A stretch of DNA of 64,000 nt from Erythrobacter sp. (GTDB lineage Bacteria; Pseudomonadota; Alphaproteobacteria; Sphingomonadales; Sphingomonadaceae): positions 496,001 to 560,000 of the forward strand of contig JAACTB010000007.1 of assembly GCA_009993605.1 (NCBI GenBank), in the 5' to 3' direction. Below the pieces are notes generated by a model. That model did not search any database. It was not told where the DNA came from and saw only the letters and a program-made list of their open reading frames with translations. Every line of letters begins with the position of its first letter. Position 1 is the first letter of the stretch. A program made the translations under genes and the position numbers. Shown here piece after piece: positions 8,947-19,043 of the stretch.

Positions 8947-10446
8947 ATGCGTCCGATCCTCGTGAATGCCCTCGCGCTCTTCTTGCCGCTCTTCCACGCC
9001 ACGGCCACGCTGGCCCAGCAGGCAGAGGCACCTGCTCAATCGGTGGCCGAACCAACCCGCTCGATCGAAAAAACCGTCGCGGAAATCCTCTCCGCCGCGC
9101 CGGAGGGCACGCGGTTTGGAATAGTGGTTCAAAACAGGGAGGGCGACGAGATCCTCACCATCGCGGCGGACGAGCGTTTCATCCCCGCATCGAACACCAA
9201 GATCTACACCACCCTCGCCGCCTACCGCCAGCTCGCGGCTTTGCAGGAGGCCGCCGAAGGGACAGGCGTACGTATCGAGCCGGTATCCGATGGCGCGGTC
9301 GACGTCGTGCTCGAAGGGCGCGGCGAAGCGACCCTGTCGAGCGCGCGCGATTGCCGGACCCAGTGCCTCGCAACGCTCGCCGACGCGGTCGCCGCGCGCA
9401 CGCGCCGGGTCCGCAACGTCGTCGGCGATGCGAGCTGGTATCCCGACGAGCGCTGGAGCGCGGGAATGAGCTGGAACAACATTCCGTTCCGCTACGGCAC
9501 CGCCACCGGCGCGCTGGTGGTGGACGACAACGAGATCGCGGTGTCGGTGGCGCCGGGCAGGATCGGACAGAGGGGCACGATCGAAAGCGACGGCTATTAT
9601 CGGATCGAAAACCTGACCCGCACGGTGGCTGGCGGCGAAAACACACTCGACCTTCGCCGCCTGCCCGGCAGCGATACGCTGGTTGTCGACGGCACGATCG
9701 GTGCGGACGCAGACCCTGCCGCGTTTCGCCTCGGCGTGGACGATCCCGCCCACCGCGCCGCGTGGCGGCTTGTGAGATTGCTCGAGGAGCGCGGCGTGCG
9801 GGTCGCGGGCGTGGTCACGTCACGCTATCGTCCGCTCCTGCCCTCGGACGATCCGGCAAACCGCAAAGGCGCTCCCGCCGCCCGGATGCCGATAGAGGAT
9901 ATGCTCGCGCAGTTGCCACCCGAACCGATCGCAGCCGACATCGTGACGATCAACAAAGAGAGCCAGAACCTTCACGCCGAATTGATGCTGCGCCGGGCCG
10001 GGAAACTCACGGGCAGCGGATCGGTGGCGGATGCTCAGCGCGCTTTGGAGGATCTGCTGGACGCCGCCGGTCTGCCGCGCGACGGCTTCGTCCTTGCCGA
10101 CGGATCGGGCATGTCGAGCTATAATCGCCTGAACCCCCGCATCACCGCTAAGCTTCTCGCCTGGGCCGCCCGGCAGGAATGGGGCGATGCTTGGCGCGCC
10201 AGCCTTCCCGTGGGTGGGGTCGACGGGACGCTCGCCCGCCGGTTCGCGGGAACGCCGCTGGAAGGGCGCATCTTCGCCAAGACCGGTTCGCTCAACGCAT
10301 CGCGCGCCTTGTCAGGTTATCTAGTTGCGGCCAGCGGCGAGGATCTGGCCTTCTCCGCCTTCGCCAATGATATCCCTCCCGGCGGAGAAGCCGCGGCGCT
10401 GGCAGCGCTGCATGCGGCGCTTGTGGCGATCGCCGCCGGAAACTGA
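8947..10446 (+). CDS. dacB: D-alanyl-D-alanine carboxypeptidase/endopeptidase (PBP4, S13 family)
   Basis: Signal peptide from ATG 8947; catalytic PASNTKIYTTLAAY (SxxK), DGSGMSSYNRLNP (SxN), KTGSLNASRALSGY (KTG). Confidence 0.92.
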   Translation: MRPILVNALALFLPLFHATATLAQQAEAPAQSVAEPTRSIEKTVAEILSAAPEGTRFGIVVQNREGDEILTIAADERFIPASNTKIYTTLAAYRQLAALQEAAEGTGVRIEPVSDGAVDVVLEGRGEATLSSARDCRTQCLATLADAVAARTRRVRNVVGDASWYPDERWSAGMSWNNIPFRYGTATGALVVDDNEIAVSVAPGRIGQRGTIESDGYYRIENLTRTVAGGENTLDLRRLPGSDTLVVDGTIGADADPAAFRLGVDDPAHRAAWRLVRLLEERGVRVAGVVTSRYRPLLPSDDPANRKGAPAARMPIEDMLAQLPPEPIAADIVTINKESQNLHAELMLRRAGKLTGSGSVADAQRALEDLLDAAGLPRDGFVLADGSGMSSYNRLNPRITAKLLAWAARQEWGDAWRASLPVGGVDGTLARRFAGTPLEGRIFAKTGSLNASRALSGYLVAASGEDLAFSAFANDIPPGGEAAALAALHAALVAIAAGN

Positions 10447-10449
10447 TCC

Positions 10450-12840
10450 TCAGTCCGGCGAGATGGTGAAGCTCCGCACTGCCGCCGCGTCCACTGCCGG
10501 GCGGGTGAAGGCCCACTCGGCCATTTCGCCCGCGAGCCAGGGCTCGTAGAAATCGCGATAATGCGGCGAGGCGGGATCGGCCGACTGGCCGGGCAGCAGA
10601 AGGAACCGCGTGCGGTCCCAATTTCCGACATCGGCGGCGAAGAGGAAGCTTGCCCCGTGCCGGACCGAATAGCCTCCGCCCGCACGCATTCCCCGCGCCA
10701 TCACCGTGGTGCCGTCGCCGCCCGATCCTCCGCCCGCGATCGCAGGGAAGGCATCGGCGATGGCCGGGACCGCGTCGAGCGGATGAGCGATAGTCACACT
10801 GTGCAGATCGCCCCAGCGCCATTGCCCCGGATCGGCACCACCCGTTTGCACGGCCTTCGCCCAGCCGGCGGCGAGCGCGCCGTCGATCAATTCGCGCCTC
10901 GCCACAGCCGGATCGGGCCCGAGGCGCGCATCGAGAGTTTCCAGGGCAGTCAGCATCGCATCGAGATTGACGCGCGAGACGAGATCGCGCGCGGAGAGTG
11001 GAATGACGGCGGCGTGAAACCGCTCCGCAAGTTCGGCAATCACCATCTCGTAAAGCAGGGCAGCGCCGCTATCGGCAGCAAGATCGCCGTTCCAGCCGGC
11101 GAGCATCCGCGCAGCATCGCGCGCCTCCGCGGACGGGTCCTCCGGCAGCATCGCCACGAGCTTCCTCGCTGGAATGGCGACGGTATCGTGCAGCAGCGCC
11201 ACGGTGTCATCGAGCGAGTGCCGACCTTGCGCGCCGAGCACCTCCTCGATCCGGTCGTGGCGAAAGGGATCGGACCAGGTGAAGCTGAGAATACGCTCCC
11301 GATAAGGATAATCCGGCGGCAGATCCAAGGCGTTGGCGGAAACGATCACGCCGTCGTCCGGGTTGAAACGGCTCGGCATGTCCTCCACCGCCTGTATGCC
11401 CGTCCAGTCGAACGATCCGTCGCCCGGCGCGGGAAACAGACCGTCATGGCGCGGTCTTATGGGTGCGAACCCGATCGCATGCCAACCGGTATTGCCGTCG
11501 ATATCGGCGTAATGGAGATTGGTCGGGGAAACATGCAGTCGGAACGCTTCGCGCAAACTTTCCCAATCCTTTGCCAGATTGATGGCCACGATGGCGAAGC
11601 GCATATTGGCGCCCGGCAACATGGTCACCGTCGCGAAGGCGATGGCCCGGCTCCGCGAGGGATCCTCGGCGATCACCGGGCGCCCTTCGCTATAGCGTAG
11701 GGCGATCCGCTCCGCCGCCCCGCCCTTCACCGCGATCACATCCTCGACCACATCGAAGGGCTTCCAATCCCCGTCATGGCGATAAAGCGACGAGTCGTCG
11801 GGGTGCGGTTCCAGCACGAACAGGTCGGTCTGGTCGATGTGGAAATTGGTTCGTCCGAAAGCGAAGCGATCGGTATGGCCCTGCATGATCCCCGGCAAAC
11901 CCGGATAGCCTGCGCCGATCACGTCGAGACCGGGCGCAGTCAGATGAACGATGTGACGGGGACTGAAGCCGCCGATCGCGAGGTGGGGATCGTTGGCGAG
12001 GATCGGGCGTCCCGTAACGGTGCGCGACGCGGCGACGGTCCAGGCATTGCTCCCTTGCGCGGCCCGATCGATGCGGTGGTTCTCTCGCAGCAGGGCCTCG
12101 TCGATCCGTGCCACGAGCGGCGGCTCGATCGCCGGGGGACGATCGAGATCGCGCAGGGCGCCGAGGTCGAGCCGGGAAACGGCGGCGCAATCGAGGCCGG
12201 GAGGCACGATGAAATTCCACGCCGGGCGCAGCGGTTCGCGCCAGTGTTCGAGATCCAGCAAGCCCCTTGCTTCCAGCATGGCACGCCGGATTTCCTCGTC
12301 GGCATCGTCGCTCCCCGCCCCGCGACGGCGCAGGCAATCCTCCACCGACCAGCGCATGGGCTCGATCCCGAGGATCGCGAATTCGCGTGGCGCGAGGGAC
12401 GGATCGGCCGCTATCTCGTCGATCCGGGCATTGATCCCCTCGCAATATCCGCGCACGCAATCGGCGACATCGGCGGGAATGGACGCCAGTTCCTCATTCA
12501 GGTCGCCGCGATAATGAAACAGCCGTGCCGCGCGGTCGGATGCGATAAAGCGCGGACCGAAGGCTTCCGCCATCTTCCCCATGTCTCTGCGCAGATCGAG
12601 GTCGAGCTGGAACAGACGGTCGCGTGCGACCAAATAGCCCTGCGCCCAATAGGCATCGTGCAGCGACGCGGCGCGAACATGCGGGATGCCAAAGCGATCC
12701 TCCGATACGCTGATCGCCGCCTTCAGTCCCCTGCCGCGCGAATATTCGCTGGGGCGAAACCGCGCCATACCGCGCGCGGACAGGCCAGTCAGAGCAGCCA
12801 TCCCCGCCGTCGCGAGCAGTAGAGCCCGGCGTGTCATCAT
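10450..12840 (-). CDS. Penicillin acylase (Ntn-hydrolase) family protein
   Basis: Start MMTRRALLLATAGMAALTG; EDRFGIPHVRAASLHDAYWAQGYLVARDRLFQLDL, maturation site QGSNAWTVAASRTVTGRPILANDPHL. The ORF track extends to 12948, but the signal-like start is at 12840. Confidence 0.88.
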   Translation of the reverse strand: MMTRRALLLATAGMAALTGLSARGMARFRPSEYSRGRGLKAAISVSEDRFGIPHVRAASLHDAYWAQGYLVARDRLFQLDLDLRRDMGKMAEAFGPRFIASDRAARLFHYRGDLNEELASIPADVADCVRGYCEGINARIDEIAADPSLAPREFAILGIEPMRWSVEDCLRRRGAGSDDADEEIRRAMLEARGLLDLEHWREPLRPAWNFIVPPGLDCAAVSRLDLGALRDLDRPPAIEPPLVARIDEALLRENHRIDRAAQGSNAWTVAASRTVTGRPILANDPHLAIGGFSPRHIVHLTAPGLDVIGAGYPGLPGIMQGHTDRFAFGRTNFHIDQTDLFVLEPHPDDSSLYRHDGDWKPFDVVEDVIAVKGGAAERIALRYSEGRPVIAEDPSRSRAIAFATVTMLPGANMRFAIVAINLAKDWESLREAFRLHVSPTNLHYADIDGNTGWHAIGFAPIRPRHDGLFPAPGDGSFDWTGIQAVEDMPSRFNPDDGVIVSANALDLPPDYPYRERILSFTWSDPFRHDRIEEVLGAQGRHSLDDTVALLHDTVAIPARKLVAMLPEDPSAEARDAARMLAGWNGDLAADSGAALLYEMVIAELAERFHAAVIPLSARDLVSRVNLDAMLTALETLDARLGPDPAVARRELIDGALAAGWAKAVQTGGADPGQWRWGDLHSVTIAHPLDAVPAIADAFPAIAGGGSGGDGTTVMARGMRAGGGYSVRHGASFLFAADVGNWDRTRFLLLPGQSADPASPHYRDFYEPWLAGEMAEWAFTRPAVDAAAVRSFTISPD

Positions 12841-13020
12841 CCGGTTCGCCGATTGGAAATCAAGAACGCCGCTCCGCCTAAAGATGGGTTTAGCGCGATG
12901 GTAGCGGCACGGTTTCGCCCGGCGCATATCTTTGGGAAGCGAGGTCATAACTCGCGGCTATCCGGCCCGCACCCACGTGGCAGCGTCAGGACGCATCCCA
13001 TACCCCGAAGCTATATCTCC

Positions 13021-13045
13021 GTGCACAGCTCGGAGCGCTGTGCAT
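13021..13045. promoter_or_regulatory. Inverted repeat in the penicillin-acylase / TonB-receptor divergent intergenic region
   Basis: TGCACAGC(13022-13029)-TCGGAGC-GCTGTGCA(13037-13044): perfect 8-bp arms. Confidence 0.4.
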
Positions 13046-13305
13046 ATTGACGAAGCCACGCTCGCGGTTAGGTTCGAATGTGCTGAAAAAAGAAGGTTTG
13101 ACGAAAGATCGAACCAATTTTTGATGCAGCGCGCACAGTATGGATACGGTCAATCCCGCCCGGCCGTCACGGGGTGGAAGAGTTTCGCGATTTCGGCGCA
13201 ACGGCCGCAATCGCTTCAGGGAACAGGGTGGTTCGAATTCGTCATGTCCCGCGTCGACGGGGCGGCAGAAGCGTGGACCGTCCGTTTGGCAATGAGGGAT
13301 TAACG

Positions 13306-16221
13306 ATGAATATGCCGAAGCGCACTCCATCCCGGTTTTCGTCCGGCCGCACTCGCTTGGCCAGCACCAGCGCGCTTGCCGGCTCGGCCCTTCTCGCGAT
13401 CGCGGCAGTGCCTGCCGCGGCTCAGACGGTCGCGGACGAAGACGAAGATCCCGCCGTCCTGACGACCGAGACGATCGAGCGCTCCTCGGATGAGATCATC
13501 GTCACCGGCTCGCGCGTCGCGCGGCTCGGTTTCGACAGCCCGACCCCGCTGACAGTCATCAGCACGGAACAGATCCAAGCGGAATCGCCGACCAACAATC
13601 TGTTCGACCTCGTTAGTCAGCTGCCCTCCGTCGCCGGCAGCGCGCAGCTGTCGAATTCCCGCCTGAACATCAGCTCCGGCCTGTCGGGCATCAATACGAT
13701 CAACCTGCGCAATCTCGGGCTGGAACGGACGCTGGTCCTGCTCGACGGACGGCGGACCGTGCCGTCGACCGTGCAGGGCTATGTCGACGTCAACACCTTT
13801 CCGCAGCAGCTCGTCAGCCGCGTCGAGGTGGTCACCGGCGGCGCATCGGCCGCCTACGGTTCGGACGCAGTCGCGGGCGTCGTCAATTTCGTGCTCGACA
13901 AGCGCTATGACGGTTTGAAGCTCAGCGGCAATGCCGGGATCACCGACAAGGGCGACGGCTTTACCTATCAGGTCAGCGCCGCGACCGGCGTGCCCTTCGC
14001 GGATGGACGTGGACACATCCTGTTGAGCGGGCAGGTTTCGCACCAGGACGGCATCTTCAAAGTCGATCGGGACTGGAACTTCGGTGTGCGGAACATCATT
14101 CCGAACCCCGATTACACAGCGACCAACGGTCTCCCCCAATTCATCGTGCGCGGCCCCGGCAATCGCAACAACGCCGCGCCGGGCGGGATCATCAACGCGT
14201 CCTCCGGGGGCGTCGCCAACCGCTTGCGGGGCCTCTATTTCGGTCCCGGCGGGCAGGTGCTGCGCTACGATTACGGCCAGTTCCCGACCGTTGCGCAAAG
14301 CAGCGGCATTACCATCGGCGGCAGTTATCAGGTCGACGATTCGAACAGCCGCATCGGGCTTTCACCGGAAGAGGACCGGCGCAATGCCTTCGGTCGGCTG
14401 AGCTTCGATATCACGCCTTGGGCCACGGCCTTCATCGAAGCGTCCTACAACTGGCAGGAAACCTTTTTCAACGCCGGGCCGCAATTCTCGACCGGCCGGG
14501 TTCTGCGCGGCGACAATGCCTTCCTGATCCGCACGCTGGGCGCGCAAGCGGCGGGCATCAACACGGTGACGGTCGGGACGACTCAGAGCGACCTGCCGTT
14601 CCGCGCGCTCAACAACCAGCGCGACGTTCAGCGCTATGTCGGCGGCTTGGAAGGGGAATTCGAAATCGGGGGCAAGGCCGCGATCTGGGATGCCTATGTC
14701 CAGTATGGCGAGACCAATTCGCGCGAGCAGTTGCGCGACATCATCATCAATGCCAATTACAACAATGCGATCGATGCCGTGTTCGCTCCGGCGGGCAATG
14801 CGATCGGCGTACCGGCAGGCACCATCGTGTGCCGTTCCACGCTGACGAACCCGACCAATGGCTGCGTTCCGCTGAACATTCTGGGTACGGGCGTCGCCAC
14901 TCCGGCGGCAATCGACTACGTACTCGGCGACCCCTATCGCGATCAGAAACTGAAACAGACGGTGGTCGGCGCGAACCTGTCCTTCACGCCCTTCGCGCTC
15001 TGGGCCGGTGACGTGAGCCTCGCCGTCGGCGCCGAATATCGCAAGGAAGAGGTCTCCGGCTTCGTCCCCACCGATCTCCAGACCGGGTTCCAGGTCGGCA
15101 ATTACCTTCCGACCTTCGGGGAATACGACGTCAAGGAAGCCTATCTCGAAGCCGTCGTCCCGCTCGGCTTCGGCTTCATCTTCAACGGCGCGGTGCGTGC
15201 GACCGACTATTCGACGTCGGGCTACGTCACCACCTACAAGCTGGGTGCGACCTGGCAACCGATCGACGACATCATGCTGCGCGGAACCTATTCGCGCGAC
15301 ATCCGGGCGCCCAATCTGAACGAACTGTTCCAGGCGGGCACCTCGCGGACGAATACGCTGACCAACGCCTTCGTCAATCCGGCGACCACGATCACTTTCC
15401 GCGAGACCACGACGGGCAATCTCGATCTCGATCCGGAAAAGGCCGACACCTATTCGGCGGGCGTGGTGCTCACGCCGCGCTTCCTTCCCGGCTTGTCGGC
15501 CTCGGTCGATTATTTCAACATAACCGTCGAAGGGGCGATCGGACAGTATTTCGCGCAGGACATCTTCAACCGCTGCAACGAAGGCATCACCCGGTTCTGC
15601 GCAGCCTACGGCCCCGATCCCGACGGGGTGCGCGAACTGTTCTTCCGAGCAAGCCCGTTCAACTTCGCCGAGGTGCGCAACGAGGGCATCGATTTCGACG
15701 TGTCCTATCGACTGGGCCTCGACGATGTCGTCGGCATGATGGACAGCTCGCTCGTCCTGCGCGCGGTGGCGACGCATTATCTCGAGAGTGTCGTCGACGA
15801 CGGGATCAGCGAGCCGATCAGCCCGCTCGGCACCCTGTCCGGCAGCGGCCCGCCCGACTGGCTGTATCGCGGCTCGATCGCGTTCCAGACTCCCGATTTC
15901 GGCCTGACCGCCGTGGGCCGCGGCGTGGGCAGCGGGCGGTATTCGGCAACGCGCTTCGAATGTTCGACGGCATGTCCGCCCTCGACCTCGCTGGCCCGGA
16001 CGACCGACGACAACAGCATCGACGGCGTGTTCTATGTCGACCTCAACGCGACCGCCAAGATCGCGGAAGCGATGGGCGCCGATGCGGAGGTGTTCATGCA
16101 CATCACCAATCTGTTCGATGCCGATCCCATCATCCTGCCCGAGACCGGCCTCGCCGCGAACAGCACCTACAGCGATCTCTTGGGCCGCTCGTTCCGCTTC
16201 GGGGTCCGGCTCGAATTCTGA
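13306..16221 (+). CDS. TonB-dependent outer-membrane receptor
   Basis: Signal-like N-terminus, TonB-box-like SSDEIIVTGSRVARLGFDSPTPLTVI, plug domain (NLRNLGLERTLVLLDGRR, VEVVTGGASAAYGSDAVAGVVNFV), C-terminal aromatic LGRSFRFGVRLEF. Confidence 0.93.
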   Translation: MNMPKRTPSRFSSGRTRLASTSALAGSALLAIAAVPAAAQTVADEDEDPAVLTTETIERSSDEIIVTGSRVARLGFDSPTPLTVISTEQIQAESPTNNLFDLVSQLPSVAGSAQLSNSRLNISSGLSGINTINLRNLGLERTLVLLDGRRTVPSTVQGYVDVNTFPQQLVSRVEVVTGGASAAYGSDAVAGVVNFVLDKRYDGLKLSGNAGITDKGDGFTYQVSAATGVPFADGRGHILLSGQVSHQDGIFKVDRDWNFGVRNIIPNPDYTATNGLPQFIVRGPGNRNNAAPGGIINASSGGVANRLRGLYFGPGGQVLRYDYGQFPTVAQSSGITIGGSYQVDDSNSRIGLSPEEDRRNAFGRLSFDITPWATAFIEASYNWQETFFNAGPQFSTGRVLRGDNAFLIRTLGAQAAGINTVTVGTTQSDLPFRALNNQRDVQRYVGGLEGEFEIGGKAAIWDAYVQYGETNSREQLRDIIINANYNNAIDAVFAPAGNAIGVPAGTIVCRSTLTNPTNGCVPLNILGTGVATPAAIDYVLGDPYRDQKLKQTVVGANLSFTPFALWAGDVSLAVGAEYRKEEVSGFVPTDLQTGFQVGNYLPTFGEYDVKEAYLEAVVPLGFGFIFNGAVRATDYSTSGYVTTYKLGATWQPIDDIMLRGTYSRDIRAPNLNELFQAGTSRTNTLTNAFVNPATTITFRETTTGNLDLDPEKADTYSAGVVLTPRFLPGLSASVDYFNITVEGAIGQYFAQDIFNRCNEGITRFCAAYGPDPDGVRELFFRASPFNFAEVRNEGIDFDVSYRLGLDDVVGMMDSSLVLRAVATHYLESVVDDGISEPISPLGTLSGSGPPDWLYRGSIAFQTPDFGLTAVGRGVGSGRYSATRFECSTACPPSTSLARTTDDNSIDGVFYVDLNATAKIAEAMGADAEVFMHITNLFDADPIILPETGLAANSTYSDLLGRSFRFGVRLEF

Positions 16222-16293
16222 AGGCTGGAATACGGGAAGTCCCGCGCGCGGTTCAGGCCGCGGGCGGGCCTTCACCTATGAGGCGCACTGATC

Positions 16294-17904
16294 CTATGAA
16301 GGGCACCGGACAGGTCGCGACCGCAGCAGGACGCGGCCCGCCGCCTCTCCGGTCACTGCCCCGTTCTCGACCGCCAGCCGTCCGTTCACGAACAGGGCGG
16401 TGACCCCCTCGCTCAGTTCGCGCGGAGCGAGGTAGGTCGCGCGCGGTGCATATATGTCGGGATCGAGGACCAGCACGTCGGCGAAATAGCCGGGCTTCAG
16501 ATAACCGCGCTCTTCGACCTTGTAGATATCGGCGACCTGCCCGGTCGATTGGCGGATAAAGCGCGCCAGGTCGATCGTGCCGCGTTCCACCACATAGGTG
16601 CGGTATTTCTCGGGATAGGTGGCGAACATGCGGGGATGCCCCAGCGAGCCGTCCGAGGCGGTGACCACCCATGGCTGGCGCATCAGGGTCTCGACATCGC
16701 CCTGCGCCATATTGAAGGAGGCGACCTCGGTTCCCCGCCCGCCTTCCGCAGCGACCTGCGCGATGATGCGGATCGCGGCCTCGACCGGATCGACACCCTC
16801 CGCTTGCGCGTGTTCTTCGAGAGTCCGACCTGTCCAGTCGCGATCGGGCGCAGTCAGAAGAAGCGACGCAGCTCCGCCCCGCCGGCGCAGGTTCTCGGCC
16901 ATGTCCGTGCGGATGCGCGCTTCGGTCGCAGGATCGGCCAGCCTCGCCAGAAGCTCTGCCGCCCCGCCATCCATCGCCCAGCGCGGCAGCAGGGCGGCAT
17001 CGAGGCTCGATCCCGAAGCGAGCCATGGATACTGGTCGGCGGTCACGTCGATCCCGCGCGCTCTTGCTGTCTCGATCAAGGCGATCAAGGCAGGCGTTTC
17101 GCCCTGCACGTCCACACCCAGCGCTTTGATATGGGCGATATGGACGGGCGCTCCTGCCTCCTCGCCGATACGGATCGCCTCCCGTGTCGAATCCATCAGG
17201 CCGATCGTGTACGAGGATTCGTCGCGCTGGTGCGTGTCGTAGAGGCCGCCGCGCTGCCCCGCTTCGCGCGCCAGAGCGATCACCTCCTCGGTCGTGGCGA
17301 AGCTTTGCGGGGCGTAGAACAGGCCGGTCGAAAAGCCCGTCGCGCCCGCACACATCGCGCCTGCGACAAGCTGCTTCATGGCTTCGAGCTCGGTCCGATC
17401 CGGCGCGCGCGCCTTATCGCCCAGCACTCGCTGTCGAACCGCGCCGAAGCCCACGAAAGGAACCACATTGGTGCCGACGCCCGAGGCCGCCAACTCTCGC
17501 GCATCCGCCGCGACATCGGGTGTGCCGCCGCCATCGACGCCGATCATCACCGTGCTCGCCCCCTGGGTCAGCCAGGCGGCGTTGAGCCGCTCGGCGGGAT
17601 CGTCCGCGCGCAGGAAGATATCCGCATGGGTATGGGGATCGATGAAGCCCGGCGCCACGATCTGCCCTCGCACGTCGATTACCCGCCCGGCCGCGAATGC
17701 GCGCTGCGGTCCGACATAGGCGATCCGGTCGCCCGTAATCGCGACGTCGCCGGGATAGGCCCGTGCCTCGCTGCCGTCGTAAATGGTCCCGCCACGGATC
17801 ACGATATCGACGGCGGGCGGCGCGCTGGTGGCGCAGCCTCCAAGAGACAGAGCAAAGGCGAGCGCGGCGAGCGACGGGAGGCGCAGGGCAGGCAGGGACG
17901 GCAT
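16294..17904 (-). CDS. N-acyl-D-amino-acid deacylase / D-aminoacylase family amidohydrolase
   Basis: Lipoprotein-like N-terminus (LSLGGCATSA), IVIRGGTIYDGSEARAYPGDVAITGDRIAYVG, PGFIDPHTHADIFL, GASTVMIGVDGGG, FSTGLFYAPQSFATTEEVIALAREA typical of D-aminoacylases. Confidence 0.88.
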   Translation of the reverse strand: MPSLPALRLPSLAALAFALSLGGCATSAPPAVDIVIRGGTIYDGSEARAYPGDVAITGDRIAYVGPQRAFAAGRVIDVRGQIVAPGFIDPHTHADIFLRADDPAERLNAAWLTQGASTVMIGVDGGGTPDVAADARELAASGVGTNVVPFVGFGAVRQRVLGDKARAPDRTELEAMKQLVAGAMCAGATGFSTGLFYAPQSFATTEEVIALAREAGQRGGLYDTHQRDESSYTIGLMDSTREAIRIGEEAGAPVHIAHIKALGVDVQGETPALIALIETARARGIDVTADQYPWLASGSSLDAALLPRWAMDGGAAELLARLADPATEARIRTDMAENLRRRGGAASLLLTAPDRDWTGRTLEEHAQAEGVDPVEAAIRIIAQVAAEGGRGTEVASFNMAQGDVETLMRQPWVVTASDGSLGHPRMFATYPEKYRTYVVERGTIDLARFIRQSTGQVADIYKVEERGYLKPGYFADVLVLDPDIYAPRATYLAPRELSEGVTALFVNGRLAVENGAVTGEAAGRVLLRSRPVRCPS

Positions 17905-18068
17905 GAAGAACGCTCCTCTTCGCAACCGACGACGCACATCGCGCCGCGTTGATGAAGGAAAGGCATTTACGATTGCCGCCGATCCGTCCACCCCTGAACC
18001 CTGCCTGCGCGTTCGATGCCTATAGCCGGATCGCATGCGTGCCCTTTTCGAGCGAGGTCCTCTCAGCG

Positions 18069-18953
18069 ATGAATTTGCGCCAGATCGAAGTCTTCCACGC
18101 GGTGTTTCTCCACGGCACGGTCAGCGCCGCGGCGCGCGCGCTCAACGTGTCGCAGCCGAGCGTGACCAAGGTGCTTCGCCATGCCGAAAAATCCTTGGGG
18201 TTGGATCTCTTCGAGCGGACGAAGGGGCGCCTTATCCCGACCGAAGATGCGCGCACTCTGTTCGGAGAAGTTTCGGACATTCAGGATCGCGTGCGCTCAC
18301 TGCATCAGGCTTGTCGCAATCTGCGCCAGGGCGAAGGCAGTCTGCTGCGTATTTCGGCCCTGCCCTCGCTGGGTCTCGGCGCATTGCCGGAAGCCGTGGC
18401 GCGCTTTACCGAAAAGCGAAGCGAAATCCGGTTCGATCTCCAGACGCTTCACCACGACGAGATCGTGCGCAAGCTGTACGAGCGGGAAACCGATATCGCG
18501 ATCAGCTTCGAAGTTCCGATGGCCGCACCGGTCGCCCATCAGGTGATCGGCGAAGGGGAATTGGTGGTGCTGTTCCGGCCGGAGGACATGCCCGATGCGC
18601 CCTCGCGCATTCACCTGGCCGAGATGGAGGGCAAGAATTTCATCAGTCCGATCCAGAACGGTCCCATTGGCCAATTGCTGCGCAGCGAACTCGACCGCCT
18701 CGAAGTGACGCTGACCGAGAGCGCTTCCTCGCGCACCTATTACATCGCGGCCGCGCTGGTGCGCGCGGGCTTGGGGATGGCCATCGTCGACAATTTCACA
18801 GCGGAATCCGCGCTGGCGGCAGGGCTAGCCAGCCGCCCGCTCCAGCCCGCTCTCACCTTCGACATCAATGCCGTCTATCTCCAGGCCAGACCCCCTTCGC
18901 GCGCCGGGGCCGATTTCCTCGCTCTCCTCGCCGAGGTGATCGACGCGGTATAG
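18069..18953 (+). CDS. LysR family transcriptional regulator
   Basis: MNLRQIEVFHAVFLHGTVSAAARALNVSQPSVTKVLRHAEKSLGLDLFERTKGR: LysR wHTH; divergent from the D-aminoacylase gene. Confidence 0.93.
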   Translation: MNLRQIEVFHAVFLHGTVSAAARALNVSQPSVTKVLRHAEKSLGLDLFERTKGRLIPTEDARTLFGEVSDIQDRVRSLHQACRNLRQGEGSLLRISALPSLGLGALPEAVARFTEKRSEIRFDLQTLHHDEIVRKLYERETDIAISFEVPMAAPVAHQVIGEGELVVLFRPEDMPDAPSRIHLAEMEGKNFISPIQNGPIGQLLRSELDRLEVTLTESASSRTYYIAAALVRAGLGMAIVDNFTAESALAAGLASRPLQPALTFDINAVYLQARPPSRAGADFLALLAEVIDAV

Positions 18954-19043
18954 CCCGACGCTATGCCCCCGATGGGACACGCCATCTGGGTGAACCGGAC
19001 GCATCGAAGTAGAGTCGCCCATTCTTTGGAAATGCGGGCTACG

